Origin: Sinohyriopsis cumingii
Taxonomy: Eukaryota; Mollusca; Bivalvia; Unionida; Unionidae
NCBI GenBank assembly: GCA_028554795.2
Contig: CM068828.1
Location: 18,488,436-18,552,435 of the forward strand
Direction of reading: 5' to 3'
Length of the DNA: 64,000 bases
The translations under genes were made by a program, and so were the position numbers. Below are positions 11,993 to 24,404 of this stretch, one piece after another (the first letter of the stretch is position 1; each line of letters begins with the position of its first letter). The notes below the pieces were generated by a model. The model ran no database searches. It saw only the letters and a program-made list of their open reading frames with translations, and had not been told where the DNA came from.

Positions 11993-14010
11993 TGGTTTTT
12001 TTTTTTTTGGGGGGGGAAGGTTGCGCGGGAGTGCGAGCTAGGCGTGTACTGTACTGTGTGTCAGTTATAGATGTATATGTATTGTCTGTGTCATACTGGT
12101 GGTGTGCTATACTCTTGTGTTTATTCTTGTGGGCGGGGGTGTTGGAGGACGGATGAGTTTTCAGGTTTGGGCGTTGGCTTTTACTTTTATTTATTTGTGG
12201 ATGGCAATTTCTTTTCTGTGTGGAAGTTTTCTGGGTAGGTTATTTTCATTGTTATGGCTGGCAGTTGCTTCTCTGTTTTATTGCTTTCCCCCTCAGTGTC
12301 CGCTAATTTCCTTGTTCTGTACTGTTTCCTTGTTGTTTTCTTTCTCTTCTTTATATGTTCTTACGTTCTTATGTTCTTTTATGACTCTACCTATCATTAT
12401 CATATTTATTATAGTTGCATCGCATGGAGTTTTGAAAGTTGAGTACTTTCTGCTTTCTAAGTGCTTTCTTTTCCATATTGTGCGATTGTTTACTTATGGT
12501 CGACTTTAGCCCATTGGTCTTGCCATATTGCATTTATTTTATTCCGGATGATACTGTTTTTTTCATTCAGTGACGCTGTAAGCGAGATGTTTAATTATGG
12601 GATCATTGAGATTGTTTCTCGCTTCTGCATCTGCTTTTTCGTTTCCTGGAATTTGAATGTGGGAAGAAAGCCATACAAATTCTACTTTTTAATCGGTTAG
12701 CTCTATTAGTTTCAGTAACGATCTTGGGTAGTTAATCATATTTCGTCTACCCTTTTACTGGTCGGATCACAAGGTTTGGAGGACACTGAACGAGTCACTC
12801 AGCAATACTGCTTTTGGTATTGGTTTTGCTTTGATGAGGGTTAGCGCCGATATCATCGCTTTGAATTCTATATTATAAACGGCGCATTCGTCCGTTAGTC
12901 TTTGTCCAAATGCGATGCCTAATTGGGGGATGACTATACCTATGGCTGTTTTATTTTGTGCTGTCGGTTTTCGATCTGTCTATCTAGATTTTCGTGTAGT
13001 TATCGTACTTGTGATCTATGTATTTTAGAAATGTTGCTCTTACGCCTACCAGGTCGTCTTGTTTGCTTCCTAGTTCTCGGAGTTTGAAATGAATTTGAGG
13101 CGTTGGGCAGGTCCATGGGTGGGTCTTGATATTATTTTTTCTGGTTTAGTTTCTGGGATTTATAATTCTTTTCTAATGTTCGCCTTTATTTTCCGCAAGG
13201 TATTTTACTTATCATTCTTTTGCAGAATGGCTTGTTACACTTTGCAAGGGCTTTAGTGTGAGGTGGTTATTGTCATGAACTGACACTCTAGTAAAGTACC
13301 GAAGGATCATTTCGCCTTAGTTCTAGTGGGGATTCTCCAGTTAGCATTTTAATTTCTTGTGTTGGCGTGCCGTTAAGTACTCTGTAGTACACGCCTTGCG
13401 CTTTGGATTGGACTATATTTAATTTATGAAGTAATGTAGTACTTTTGGATCCACATACTTGACAGTCGTAGTTAAGTTTCGCTCTTATTAGAGCCCTGTA
13501 AAGAGTCGTGAGTGTCCCTTGGTCAGCTCCAGAGCTGTTGCCTCTAAGATTGTGGAACAAGTTGATATCCCGACTGCACCGTTTCACGGGTTCGTTGATG
13601 TGGGCTGTCCACGAGAGTTATTCATCGAGAATCATTCCTAAGAAAGTTACTTTTAAAACTTTACAGGTATTCCGTTGAGAGTTAGTTTTGATAGGGGTGG
13701 TTGGTTTTTGCCAGCAGATTTAACACTATGCCAATGGTCTTTATTGGTGCCAGTTTATATTCTCACTTATCTCCCCATTTTCCTATCTCGTTTAGCCCTT
13801 TTAGTAGATGTCGCGTTATACCTTTGCTTGTGGGCGTCCCCGCTTCCCATATGCCGCTGTTATCGGCAAATTGTGTTAAGGCAAGGTGTTTTTCCCAAGT
13901 CAGTGATCATGTTGTTAAATAATGTCTGGCTGATTACACTTCTTGTGGTGTGCCGTTATATGTGTATGTTGTTCAGAGTGATCTTGTCCTATGCTGAAAC
14001 CATGCAACTA
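11993..14010 (-). mobile_element. 5'-truncated I/Nimb-type LINE with RNase H
   Basis: On the - strand the order is RT palm, RT thumb, RNase H, tail. NGTPQEV (normally NGTPQGS) lies near 13945-13965. The catalytic box reads FADNSGIW near 13860-13880, where FADDS is expected. The thumb is in the open frame 13288-13587 (TLYRALIRAKLNYDCQ). RNase H is recognisable at about 12770-12960 from a DEC-containing helix, a catalytic-type E in NIEFKAM and D in LLSDSFSVLQTL. RNase H fused downstream of RT marks the I superclade. A T-run at about 11993-12005 on the + strand is the likely poly-A tail. Stops and shifts make it inactive. The 5' half is absent. Confidence 0.8.
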
Positions 14011-14171
14011 GTCGCCTGTATTTACATCCTAAGGTCAGAATCAAACGGATTAATATATTTTTCCAATCCAAACTCGCGTTACGAAATCCAGTTAAAGCGG
14101 AGAGTCTTTCATCCAATCATTAGAGAGCGACCCGTGACGTTACATGCTGTATATAGGTGCTCAGTTGATCA

Positions 14172-14540
14172 ATGCAATATGTATGCCTGAAAACCATTAA
14201 GACGATGTATTGGGGTGCTCGTGCAGAAGAAGCAGAACAAGCATTTACTATGGAGCAACAGCACGAAAAGGAAATAAGAAAACGAAGAGAAGAAGAAGAG
14301 CAGAGAAAATGTGTGAAGGATCAGGACAGAAGAATGACTGTAAAAACCAAAAGCTATTTATGATACAAGACATTTGGCAGTCAATGTATATGAGACAAAT
14401 GTGCAAAATGTCTTTAACTCGACCCAAGAGAAAGAGACCTTCACGTACCAAACACTTCAACCCAGATACCACTACCATTGGGATGCAAGAAACAACTTAC
14501 CACTACAACATCATCAATAGCAGGAGGAGAAAAAGTAGGA
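14172..14540 (+). pseudogene. Charged coiled-coil coding fragment, origin unknown
   Basis: The frame from 14172 reads KTMYWGARAEEAEQAF and continues into a run of E, R and K that would form a charged helix. The - strand segment near 28.64-29.05 kb encodes a similar arrangement: KTMYW, and further on KAEQAF followed by an E/R/K-rich helix. The resemblance between two loci about 14 kb apart suggests a repeated element or retrocopied gene piece. I do not recognise the family. Confidence 0.3.
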
Positions 14541-14721
14541 CTTGAACGTGGTAAGGGCTTGAGACCGTTAAAGCACATCAGGTCAAGTCCATTAGGCTGT
14601 CAAAACACAAACGCTCAAAAGTCATTTTCAAGGCCACTCACATATCTTTGAAAAGAGGTATCATACTATTCTGTGATTCACAAATCATTTAAAACTAAAA
14701 TCTTCGTTCTCATGATGTTTG

Positions 14722-15628
14722 TGTTATGTATATTTGATTAGTTTATATTGTATTTAATTTAATTGTTTGTTTGTTTGTTTTAAATTGCTCTTATTTTTTA
14801 TTCCATTACATGATATTGTAATGTAAATGTATTTACTGGATTTGATATTTTCCAGAAATTCAGTTCAGTTTTTCGAAAACCTATTATTAGAACTGTGTAC
14901 ATAAATCTGGCCTAGTTCCTGGCCTTATTTCATGATATTAAGTAAACAACTTTTTGTTAAATTCTTTCTTAGTGTGAAATCGAAGATGTACTGGGAATAT
15001 ATGACTTCAGACATGTAAATAGCTTCTGCGTTGTTTTTTAAACATGTAGCAATTATTTCGAAATTCTGGTTTTACGGGATGATTTTGCGCAGTAGCCAGA
15101 TTTAATAGTGATGCTTTGGGAGATAGTTTCAGTTGGGCTTTTAAACACTTAGACGTCAAGGTGTTTTTTCTGTTGTGACCGGTTGGAGTGTTATTTTAAT
15201 GTTTCTTTAAATTATTTGGATTCTAAGAGATTATTTTTCCTTGAAATCTTGAAATACTTGTGCTCGAAATTAATTCTTGGACAGAGATAGTTATCGAGAT
15301 TGACAGGATTCAAACACCGGAATATTCTTCTCTGTGGTTCAATAAGTAACTGTTGACACTTCAGTATTATACTTACTGCAGTATACGTTATATCCTTCCA
15401 TTTTGGATTTTCGTAGGGACTCGAACTCAAATTCATTAGAACATTCTATTATTCGGACTTCTAATGTTTAATTCTTGGATTATTTTTGGATTTGAATCTT
15501 AAACTGTCAGTTCTTATTCTTATTTTTACCTTGTTTTTCTAGGGAAATAAAAGTTTTGTTAACTTTTACAAAGCTTGTTGTCTTCACCTTTTTCATGTTA
15601 CTGTTTATGAGACCCTAAACACGTAATA
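14722..15628 (+). mobile_element. Solo LTR of the gypsy family (+ orientation)
   Basis: The unit starts TGTTATGTATATTTG and ends at CACGTAATA, where other copies end TAACA. It is closest by eye to the LTR at 10541: both share TTTACTGGATTTGATATT and the CTAGGG(G)AAATAA stretch. The 4-bp word TTTG lies on both sides (14718-14721 and 15629-15632). No internal region adjoins it. Confidence 0.75.
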
Positions 15629-16450
15629 TTTGAATGGGGCACATTCCATGCTTTAAAAATCCACCTTTTTTGTAAAATATCACAGGAGGGAACTATATCC
15701 ATAGTCTACTAAAATCTTTCTTTCGAAAACGTCGATGTAAATTTTTCACAAACTATCACATCCAAACATTCTGTGATCGTTTTTGTTTGCAATAAGACTG
15801 AAACATTTTCCGTTGATCATAAATTGTACGATTGTTTGTGAGTTAATTTTGTCTTTTGCAATGTGACTAACGGTTAGATGCAGAAATCTCGACACTTTTC
15901 GAATAGCAACTGAAGCCGCTTTGAAGTTAACATGGCAAAAATATTGGTTAGCCAGTGAGGTCACTTACCATTAGTTGTGTATTGTGTTTTTCTAAATATA
16001 GGGCAGGCAGTGTGGCAAAATAATGCAGACAGCCTAGTCGGAATTCGCAATCATACATCGTATCCTGCTCCGTTTTGTTTGAGGTTCTTAACCACAAGAA
16101 AAACTGAACTGTAACGTTGTTAGTTCGCATTTTTAAACTGGCAACAAAGTTTCTCTCTTAGACATTGTGTAATACATAAACACTCACATATGTAGAGACA
16201 AGGGTTACACAAGTATTTTTTCATTAAACTAGTGAACCTAATTTGAGACACTGACTCTGTAAAGAACATCTAGCATGTTCCAGGTGAGCCGAATCTTTAT
16301 TCTCCCTTTAGTGAAGTGAAAAATCAGAACTGAAACACATGATTTTATCTCTTTCCCCAAAGAAGACAAAGCCAGCTCTACCTAATACATTGGGAGTGGG
16401 TGATCCTTTCCTATCCTTAGGTCATTTTGTATGTATTCAATCGAATAGCA
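15629..16450. other. Unassigned non-coding spacer
   Basis: Only short frames of no recognisable family are present between the solo LTR and the DNA polymerase relic. Confidence 0.4.
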
Positions 16451-16499
16451 AAGTCACAACAGTAGACAAGAACATAGGAAATTTGCAGTCTTTGAACTT

Positions 16500-18620
16500 G
16501 GAGTCCTTAGTGGGATCCATCGCATCCTTGTTGTGTCGAAGTCATTGACATCATCATCATCATCATTCTTGGTGACCTTCGTCATGGAATGTGGATCCTC
16601 TCCAGACTGTAGAGCTTCTTTCAGCAGATCAAAATTCAGTGCTTCACTCGATCTATTAATCAGTGCAATCGTTTGCATTTGCAATTGGTGTGCATTTATC
16701 CCCTCGGTCCCGGTATTCGTATCCGTAAAAGTTTGGGACCGCCGCTATCCAAATTCGGGATCATTTGCTCGTCCGTCATTGCACCTATACAGTCCAAATC
16801 GCTGTTTGGGTAAGACTATCACGTCGAAGGATTAGATTAAACTGTCCGTGTCAAAGCACAGGACTGGATCTCTTAAAAGGTCTACGGCTTTGTAAACTTT
16901 TAAGCGAGCATTGTCTATTACTTAGGCTGCAATGATGGCGTGTCCAAACTCGTCAGGAGGTTCAACAAACAAGCTCTTCTTCGTAATTGACCAAGATTAG
17001 ATCTTTACGAGCAATTTACACATGTTTTATTATTTTTCCTTTGTCGTCCACAAGTTCAAAGTAACCGCTTGGATCTGACAGTACTGCGTCTTGGATAAGC
17101 ACGGACGCTGTGCTAAATTTCCCAACAATTAATTGACCATAACTTTGGCAAACGAGCCTCTTCCTTCGTTCTTTTCAATGTGGTATATATGGATGATGGA
17201 ACGGTACTGTTCTCTGAATGCTGCTTGGTCTTCTGGAGTCTAACACCAGGAGGGATAGCCGCTGATTTCTTGTTTTAATCCGTCGACGTAGCCCGAGAAA
17301 ATGCCTTTATGGAAATCATCGTCCTTTTGGTTGAGTGCTGTGTTTGAAAAGTAGTAAATTTCGTAAACTTTTAACAAGCGTTATCCCAGATCCAGATCAT
17401 GAAACAATTCAACGCTCACCTACGTTTCTTTGTAAGCGGTGTAATGATAAGGTTGGTCTTTGTTAAAGGTTTCGGCACAGCTAAGGCGCAAACCAAACAT
17501 TAATATTTATTGTAAATGGTGTGGTAAAACAGGATGGTACAAGTCGGCAAAAGTTAATACTTTGCTTTTAAAAAGCCCTTCGTATAAGCAAATATATTGC
17601 ACGTCGATGTGTTCTGTGAGCATTTCGGAGTGTCTTGGACGTAACCCACCATATTTGCACACCCAAGGACACAAGGAACACACATCGATGCATTTGATTT
17701 CTACCACGTCGTAACTTTCGCCAATGCGTATAAATTCGGGATGGGTCTGGAAACATCGATTGTACTCGTGGTACAAACTCCTACCACTCAGTATCCTTGT
17801 TGTTTTAACTTAAGGCCTCGTTGGAAGGTTTTCTCGTACAATTTTCCATGAAGAAGTCTGAGAATGAATTTTCTTGTGTCCTTGAGAGTAACAGGTACGG
17901 CATCCGTGACAAGGCTTTCATAACATTCGTAGTCGATTTTGGGTTCTTCTAAATCCCAAACATCCACAGAATGACTTCCAATTTTATTTTCGCCCTGCCC
18001 ACTCCTCTATATTTGGCATGTTAGATCCATTTGTCTTCCCTTTTGCACAAGTAATGTAACCAACGCAGAGCTTTGAGAGACTATCGACTGCTGATGAACT
18101 GGGCAGTGTGAGAGGATATGATGGTTAGCGTGTTCTCGGGCATGAAGGACGACGCTTTAGAGATGGTGGACATTTCCTTCAAAGACTCGATAATTTTTCA
18201 CACCAATTGCATAAAATACCAACATCGGATCGTCAACAATATTTCTTCCTGAAAGTCGAAGAAGTTGGAAGCGTGAGAAAGGTACCAAGCGTAGAAGTGT
18301 TTTCGTTGTTCGTTGTACATATTGACGGAATCGTAATATTGAATCTCAGGCAAATTCGGGAAGACAGCATGTTGATTGGACTCGGTATTGAAAAGCGTCG
18401 AAATACTCTTTAGCCATCCTGTCATTCCAAACCACCGTCATGCATATGATTTTGGCTCCGTTCATGGTGACTTGGATGCATTTGGTGCCTTATTCGGAAT
18501 CTTATTTCAGAAGAAATTGTCCATCGTATCTTCAGAAATTGTGGGCCATCACCGCGCCATGGTGACGGCAGTCTCTGTAACATTGGATGCCCTCTTTGCA
18601 ACAAATGATGTCAGCAGGGT
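16500..18620 (-). pseudogene. Polinton/Maverick-type family B DNA polymerase relic
   Basis: The - strand carries broken pieces of a protein-primed family B DNA polymerase in the correct order. An exonuclease motif like AHNF..YDG lies at about 18510-18550, with a stop inside it. The frame 18198-18425 holds an LFNTESNQ segment and FDFQEE, as found before the third exonuclease motif. Polymerase motif A appears as DVCSLCPW near 17665-17690, where SLYP is usual. A segment with KxIEKNxGxxSxAKxMxN precedes polymerase motif C, FDTDS, at 16841-16855. Several stops and frameshifts separate the pieces, so the gene is dead. This polymerase type replicates Polintons and adintovirus-like elements. Isolated copies are common in mollusc genomes. 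Confidence 0.75.
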
Positions 18621-20754
18621 CTAATATATATTGAGCAAAATTGGAAAGCGTGCTGGGCCCTTGAAATAGTTTCCTCGTCCTCTTGGAAGCTTGCTATAAT
18701 GAGGAATATGAAATGAAATATTTTTGGATGCACTTCTCTTAATCCTTATGAGGGATGCATAAATTAGGAATATGAATGTCATTCTCCTGCATACATTCGG
18801 AATAAAAAGATGACACGTACTTGTGTATTTGTCTTCTTTTCATCCTTGATGGCTTGTGTTTTTTCCTGTTGATTGTGGCATTTTTGTATTTAACACTGAT
18901 TTTCAAAGTCTACGATTTGGTCACAGAAACGGCATCTTTTTTTCCTGGACAACGTGTGCCTTGGTGTTATCGGTTCGAATGCGTTGTCTACACCTGGAGC
19001 ACAATCTCAATAATTAGCAAGTAACTTTCTGTTGTCGACCTTGTTTCATTCGACGTTGTTCGTAACACGTAGGACTAACAAATGTTCGCTTGCAACATGA
19101 GCAATGGATTCGTTCATTCCATTCGGGAATTCAAGGTTTAGAAGCTAAACAACCCTGGAATCTCTCTCTGCAATGAACGTGTTGCTCTCGACTGGATAAT
19201 CCTGTCAAATTTCTTGCAGCAGTTTTGGTATCCAAGAAATACGGCAATACTGGTAATATGTCAAGTGAGGCTTTACCTTCGGTGATGTGAAACGTATCGT
19301 TAGACTGTTGATCATGTCCAATTTAGCCACTGACTTTGATGAGTGTCAATTCTGCTGCGGCCCTGAACACGTTTGAGACTGGTGAGATCAAACTTGCATG
19401 ATTGATGGAGAGTCTCAAAGTTCTTTCGCTTGGCATTCTAGTTGTTGTATCTCAAACAAGGGATCCCACTAATCGGTGATAAAATATTTTAATTTCTGGG
19501 GCGGCATGTCAGTCGTGAAGTTATTAAATTTCACCCTGTTGGTGTCAGCATTGGTTCTAATTGTTCTGAAAGTGTGTTTTTGCGTCTTTGATAGTTTTTT
19601 TTCGGGAGGTACCAAACGACTTGCTTTTGGGTTAGAATCTCTTGGTCTTCGGGTAACCGTGGAAAGTTTTGTTTCGCGTTTGCTCTCATACATTTGATCT
19701 AACACTTCATCTCGTATGCGACGCGATACGACACATTGTTGCCTCTTACTTTCTTTTATTTTCTCAGTGGAATACTGCCATCGTTTATTCTTAATTCCTG
19801 GTTCAAATGTGATTTAACAACGCTCGTTCCCTCTAAATATATCCCTCCTTACCTCTTTTGTGATATTTAATAAAGGCAAATGTTAGCTGGAGAGTTAGTG
19901 ATCCCTGGCTGAATTATGCGTACGATGGTGCAACTCAAATACTTCATGCGTATTTACTCTTTGATTTAAACCCTACCACAGAGGGAAAAGTCCCAAGAAG
20001 AAATACAGCTAGTGCCATAAAGAGAGAATGTACTTCTGTTAGGACGTGTACGTCATCCAGATATCATTCTGAAAACACGTTTCCTTAGTTGCATTCCTTA
20101 TATGGGAGATGAAATTATGATGAACCAGTCTACGTGAGCGAGCAAGAAGAAAGTACAAGATATTATAGAGCAGAACATTATTTTGAGACGTTTGTTGAAG
20201 CTTTTGAGGAGACACCGTACAGTAGCTAGCTTATGAATAACTGCATGCAAAAGTTTCAAGATGAATTTTTAATCTCCCTCCAGAGACTCATCAGATCATT
20301 TATCATGTGTGCGTAAAAGAAGTCATAAGTGTGTACAGCCAATACAATGCAAAGCAAGTCAAATGATACTCAAGAAATTCCTTTGTGAATTGTGTTTGGC
20401 TAGATTTAGAAGGCACGTTCCAAAACGGAAGAGACCTTAACAGCCTCTGTTTATAAAATTGTATTCGTTACATTGACCTCAAGAGTAGCCTTTATTAATA
20501 TCCTAATCTAGAGACCGATTGAAAGCGTTTCTTTGTGTTTAAGATTTTTCTAAGTGAGAGTGGTGGCAGCGATTGCAGCAAACACGTGTGTATTCTGAGT
20601 TCTTGGACCGTTTGAATTAAAAAAGTTACCTTTTTAATACTTAAAGGAACTGTGATATATGGAGAGATCAAGTAATTGTTGGACTCTAGGAATTCGCAGA
20701 CTACAAAAAGTGTTGTAAAGAATTCGAGGCTTTGAGTCACAACAACGATTTACC
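18621..20754. other. Unassigned region next to the polymerase relic
   Basis: Short frames only. Some may be further decayed parts of the Polinton-like element (for example - strand 19469-19705), but I recognise no motif. Confidence 0.35.
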
Positions 20755-21576
20755 TGTTATCATATATATTTTATTTACATTGTTTGTTAGTTTTTATTTC
20801 ACTCTATTCTATTGTAATGTAACACTGCATGTTGGACTCAACCTTGTCCAAAATCAAGTTTATTTTCTACTTGACCTAAATTTTTATTTTTTATTTTATT
20901 CCGTAGATAACTAATACATAGCTAAAATATTCTCTATATGTATGGTTTTAATATCAGGGTCATTATTAATAGAAGTAAATATTTTCATTTGGGTCATGAT
21001 CTAGGTTATTTGAATTCCACTACAATTTACCTGTTATACCTGATAGTTTTCGTAATGGATATCTAATTATAAATAAAATCTTATCTTGCAAACATTATCA
21101 ACCTTTTAGAAAGTTATTTTGCATTAGGTTATGGTATTATAATTTAAAAAATGCTAATTGTGACCTGAGGTGAAGTAGAAAAAGTAAATAATTTTGTTAC
21201 TGGAAAGATTACTGAGTCGTGCTTAGAGACCTAGCAGAATTTATTTGTATTATTGTTGTGTCCAAACGTTCATTTATGATGGAATTTATTTCTCCCAATT
21301 ATTTAATTCAGTGATTTTTTCTCTGGAAATATAATAGAGTGCTCAATAAAAAAAATATTTTTCTTCACAGAGACATGCACTGTGAGTTATAGTGGCTACG
21401 AACCTGGAATTATATTACTGTGTTTCAACAAAAGACTGTTGTTACAGCAACACGATACAGGCTGCCACATGCCCCAAAACACATTCAGCGTTGGATTTAA
21501 TTTTAATTTCAACAAAAGTCTATTTAGAACTTTTATTACTTATTTTAAGAGAATAGACTCGTAAAATTTTGACTTT
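20755..21576 (+). mobile_element. Truncated gypsy-family LTR (+ orientation)
   Basis: It starts TGTTATCATATATA and aligns with the family LTR: ACCTTGTCCAAAATCAAG, then CTAATTGTGACCTGAGGT, then TTCAACAAAAGACTGTTG, then AGCGTTGGATTTAATTT. The last part of a complete LTR, including GGGAAATAAATTATTTG, is missing because the opposite-strand element at 21577 interrupts it. Confidence 0.75.
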
Positions 21577-21825
21577 TATTACAACTCTATGGTCTTAAAA
21601 TAAGAAATAGAATAGAGTGAGATGTAACAAGTTTTGTATATTTCAACAAATAATTTATTTCCCTAGAATGCAAAGTGAACAACATAAACGTTATGGTACT
21701 ACGAATTAAATCCCAAGTAATCCTAGAATTTCAGACAAAGGTTTGAATCATTAAATTTCTGAATAAAATTTGGTTGCAATCCAAAATAAATCCAACGCTG
21801 CAAGTCTATGAAGTCTATGAATAGA
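21577..21825 (-). repeat. 3' LTR remnant of the 21.6-25.2 kb gypsy element
   Basis: The first 250 bp (TATTACAACTCTATGG... through CCAACGCTGCAAG, in + strand reading) align with the start of the LTRs at 24405 and 55526. The repeat then stops and integrase coding sequence follows directly. Confidence 0.75.
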
Positions 21826-21829
21826 CTGA

Positions 21830-22400
21830 AACTTTCTCTCCATTTTAGTTCAATCGTACCTTAAGTTTATGTATGACTTGAATTGTTGATGCCTAATTGA
21901 TGCATAACTTGCTGTAAAATTCCAGACATAAAATCTGACCCTTGATCACATTGTATAAATCTGCCTAGGAAAACTGATTAAAAAATTTGTATCAAAGCTT
22001 TTACTTTTGGTGTAGTTTTATCATTCCTTGAAGGAATTCTGGGAAACTTGCAGACGCACACATTATCGTCAACAAGTCTTGGTTGCCTGACCTGGTCTTA
22101 GGTAAGGGACCGACACAGTCTGTCATTATTCTGCTAATTAGTTCATCAAATGCAGGAATAGGTTGTAAATGATCCTTAGATTCTTCTGATTGGATGTTTC
22201 TACCATTTGACACATCTGACAAGATCTTCAGTATTTACAAATGTCAGTTTTAACTTATGGCCAAGAAAAGTGATTCAAGACCTTGTGATGAAACTTACTG
22301 ATCCCTAAATGACCAGCCAAAGGGGTTTCATCTGATACATTAAGAATTCCCTCTTTATTTGACTTGCTAATTACAATTTGACAGCCCACTGATCACTCGT
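21830..22400 (-). pseudogene. Gypsy integrase fragment
   Basis: The - strand frame 22001-22222 reads LQPIPAFDELISRIMTDCVG and continues GPLPKTRSGNQ-LLTIMCA, the start of a Ty3/gypsy integrase core domain; the D in TDCVG is the first catalytic aspartate. Farther on, near 21900-21960, decayed codons match the SDQGS and FQQV segment of the sister copy at 58.1-58.3 kb. The frame is broken and the rest of the domain is deleted at the LTR junction. Confidence 0.75.
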
Positions 22401-23039
22401 CACCAGCAGTACATCCGGTGGTCTCCCTTTTCTCATAAGGACCCCATTTTTAACAAAATAACAAACATGTACTTCTGCGGCTTCCGCTTTGCTAATAGCA
22501 CTCTGCCAAAAACAAAAGATCTGAAGATTTTTTACCCCTTCGACGACATGTGATTGTCTTTGATCATACTGATTAAAATAGAGACAATGTGTAGGTACAA
22601 TATCACTGTGATCAAAACCCTTTGATTTTGATCCAAACGAGGAGCAAACGTGACCTTATCAAAAGCCTGACCAATACATGTACCAGCTAAAGGAGTGATT
22701 TCCTGATCAACATCATTCTCAATAGCTCTAGTAACTGTACAAGCTGGGTATAAATCAGGGAATTCTTTTTCAATAGAATTAACGTTCTGATCAAAACATG
22801 GCGTCAGTTACAAGTGAATTAACTAAAACCTTATCTCCAGATAGGCCACTGCCTAGTAATAAATGAATACTCTCGATGGGTAAAGACCACACTGGTCCGA
22901 CTGTCACTGGTCCTGAGACTAAATTATATTGACATATTTTCAAAATGGAGAAAAACATTCACAAAGACATGCTCTGCTGCCTGAATAAGAACACGTTCTT
23001 TAGAAGAAGACTGCCCAGAAACATGCAAAGTACTGATAA

Positions 23040-23310
23040 TAAAAGACTCTGAGAAGCTCATGTATCGCTTAAATCTTTAATAGGGATAGGATTGGCCGAA
23101 TCATCCGTGAGTGATATTAATCTTTCGAAATGAATGGTTCACAATTTTCCATACATCAAATGTACTGCTTTCAATATATAACCGTGACCTTGACCTCGTA
23201 GAAATAATAGCACTTGGAATAGGTCTGTCTTTACTTCGTTGCTTATTTTTCTATTTGTAGCAATCAAAAACAATGTGCCCTTTCTTTGTGCAATAGGTAC
23301 ACATAGGAAT
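23040..23310 (-). pseudogene. Gypsy gag zinc knuckle and protease remnant
   Basis: The knuckle reads CTYCTKKGHIVFDC on the - strand (23260-23301), a perfect C-x2-C-x4-H-x4-C RNA-binding motif, followed by a stop. Downstream, near 23060-23085, the aspartic protease motif reads D-T-stop-A-S-Q-S, so the glycine codon of DTGAS has become a stop. The element could not make a working protease. Confidence 0.7.
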
Positions 23311-24035
23311 AGCTAAGGACATCTGATCCCTCTTATCAGAAACTTGATTTCTCAAAGTTGCGCCAGTTCAAAGTGAAGAAGTGCTTGAATTAGACTGAAA
23401 TGTTTTTTACTAGAAGATTGATGAGTTGAAGACTTACTGACAAAAGAAACTTTTTGCGCTAAGGAATATTCGTCATCTGTACCAGCCGCATTTTCCAGCG
23501 TTTCGACCTTATGTTTATCAACACAAGTTTTAACGTCAATATCGAAGCAATTTTTGAACTCTTCAACTAATATGAATTGTCTGATATTTTTGTAATCTTG
23601 ACCAACTTTCGTGGCTAAGCATCACCTGTCAAATAGTTGCTCTTTTTCTCTTGCAAACTCGACATGAGTTTGTCCAGTATTTTTTACCGTTCCTAAACTT
23701 TTGTCAATAAGCCTCGGGTACCAGCTCATATATTTCAAGATACATTCCTTAACTAGATCGTTATCATCCCATTGTTGTTCTGACAGCAAAGTGTATGCCA
23801 CAAGCTTTGCCAGAAGGTGTACTTTTTAATAAATGAGGCCAATACTTGTCATTTCAAAAGTTGGCAGTGTTTTTAAATTAGGAAAATATTTATCTATTTC
23901 TTTTTTCTTTAAATGAGGATAGTAACCTAATAGTAACATCAAACACTGTACGTATGTGCAAAGCTAGTATGTGGTTTTCACTTGCCAGCTCTAAATTGAA
24001 ATTCGCTTCCTTCCTTTTCTCTTTATCCCGGCATC

Positions 24036-24040
<5 letters not shown>

Positions 24041-24072
<32 letters not shown>
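24041..24072. repeat. (CT)n microsatellite inside gag
   Basis: About 16 CT units expanded within the gag region of the gypsy element. Confidence 0.9.
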
Positions 24073-24077
<5 letters not shown>

Positions 24078-24379
24078 CTGCAACTATAGTCCACTCTGGA
24101 CCCGAATATTTTTATTTCTTGCTTTCTTAATAAAGCCTTTGTCTCTGAAATATCATATTATCTGGCAAGCTGGAGTAATTCATCCTTTTAAAAGGGGCCC
24201 AACCTTTCCTGTGTAGGATTCTAAATAACGTTCTCCACTTTCAATGACATTGTAAAAGCTTGTTGATATCTCTAAACATTTCAAACTTGTGAAATAATGC
24301 CAGAGATTTAAAAAATCAAAAATAAAGTGAATTTCAGCTTCAAGAACAAAGTATTCTCGAAACGTTTAGAGAAATTCAG

Positions 24380-24399
24380 ATCCCAAGGATGAGCCCCAA
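24380..24399 (-). promoter_or_regulatory. Primer-binding site resembling tRNA-Pro 3' end
   Basis: Five bases inside the 5' LTR end, the - strand reads TTGGGGCTCATCCTTGGGAT. Retroelements primed by proline tRNA use TGGGGGCTCGTCCGGGAT. The two agree except for two substitutions and a TT insertion. This is the expected place for a minus-strand primer site. Confidence 0.55.
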
Positions 24400-24404
24400 T
24401 TTTC

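Noticed and set aside
12099-12700. Hydrophobic + strand frames that look like membrane proteins
   Set aside because: They lie antisense to the 3' part of a LINE. The T/G-rich strand opposite an A/C-rich LINE produces artificial Leu/Phe/Val-rich frames.
10541-15628. One full gypsy element bounded by the LTRs at 10541 and 14722
   Set aside because: The sequence between them is an opposite-strand LINE and unrelated DNA with no gypsy domain or primer site, and each LTR has its own short flanking duplication, so they are separate solo LTRs.
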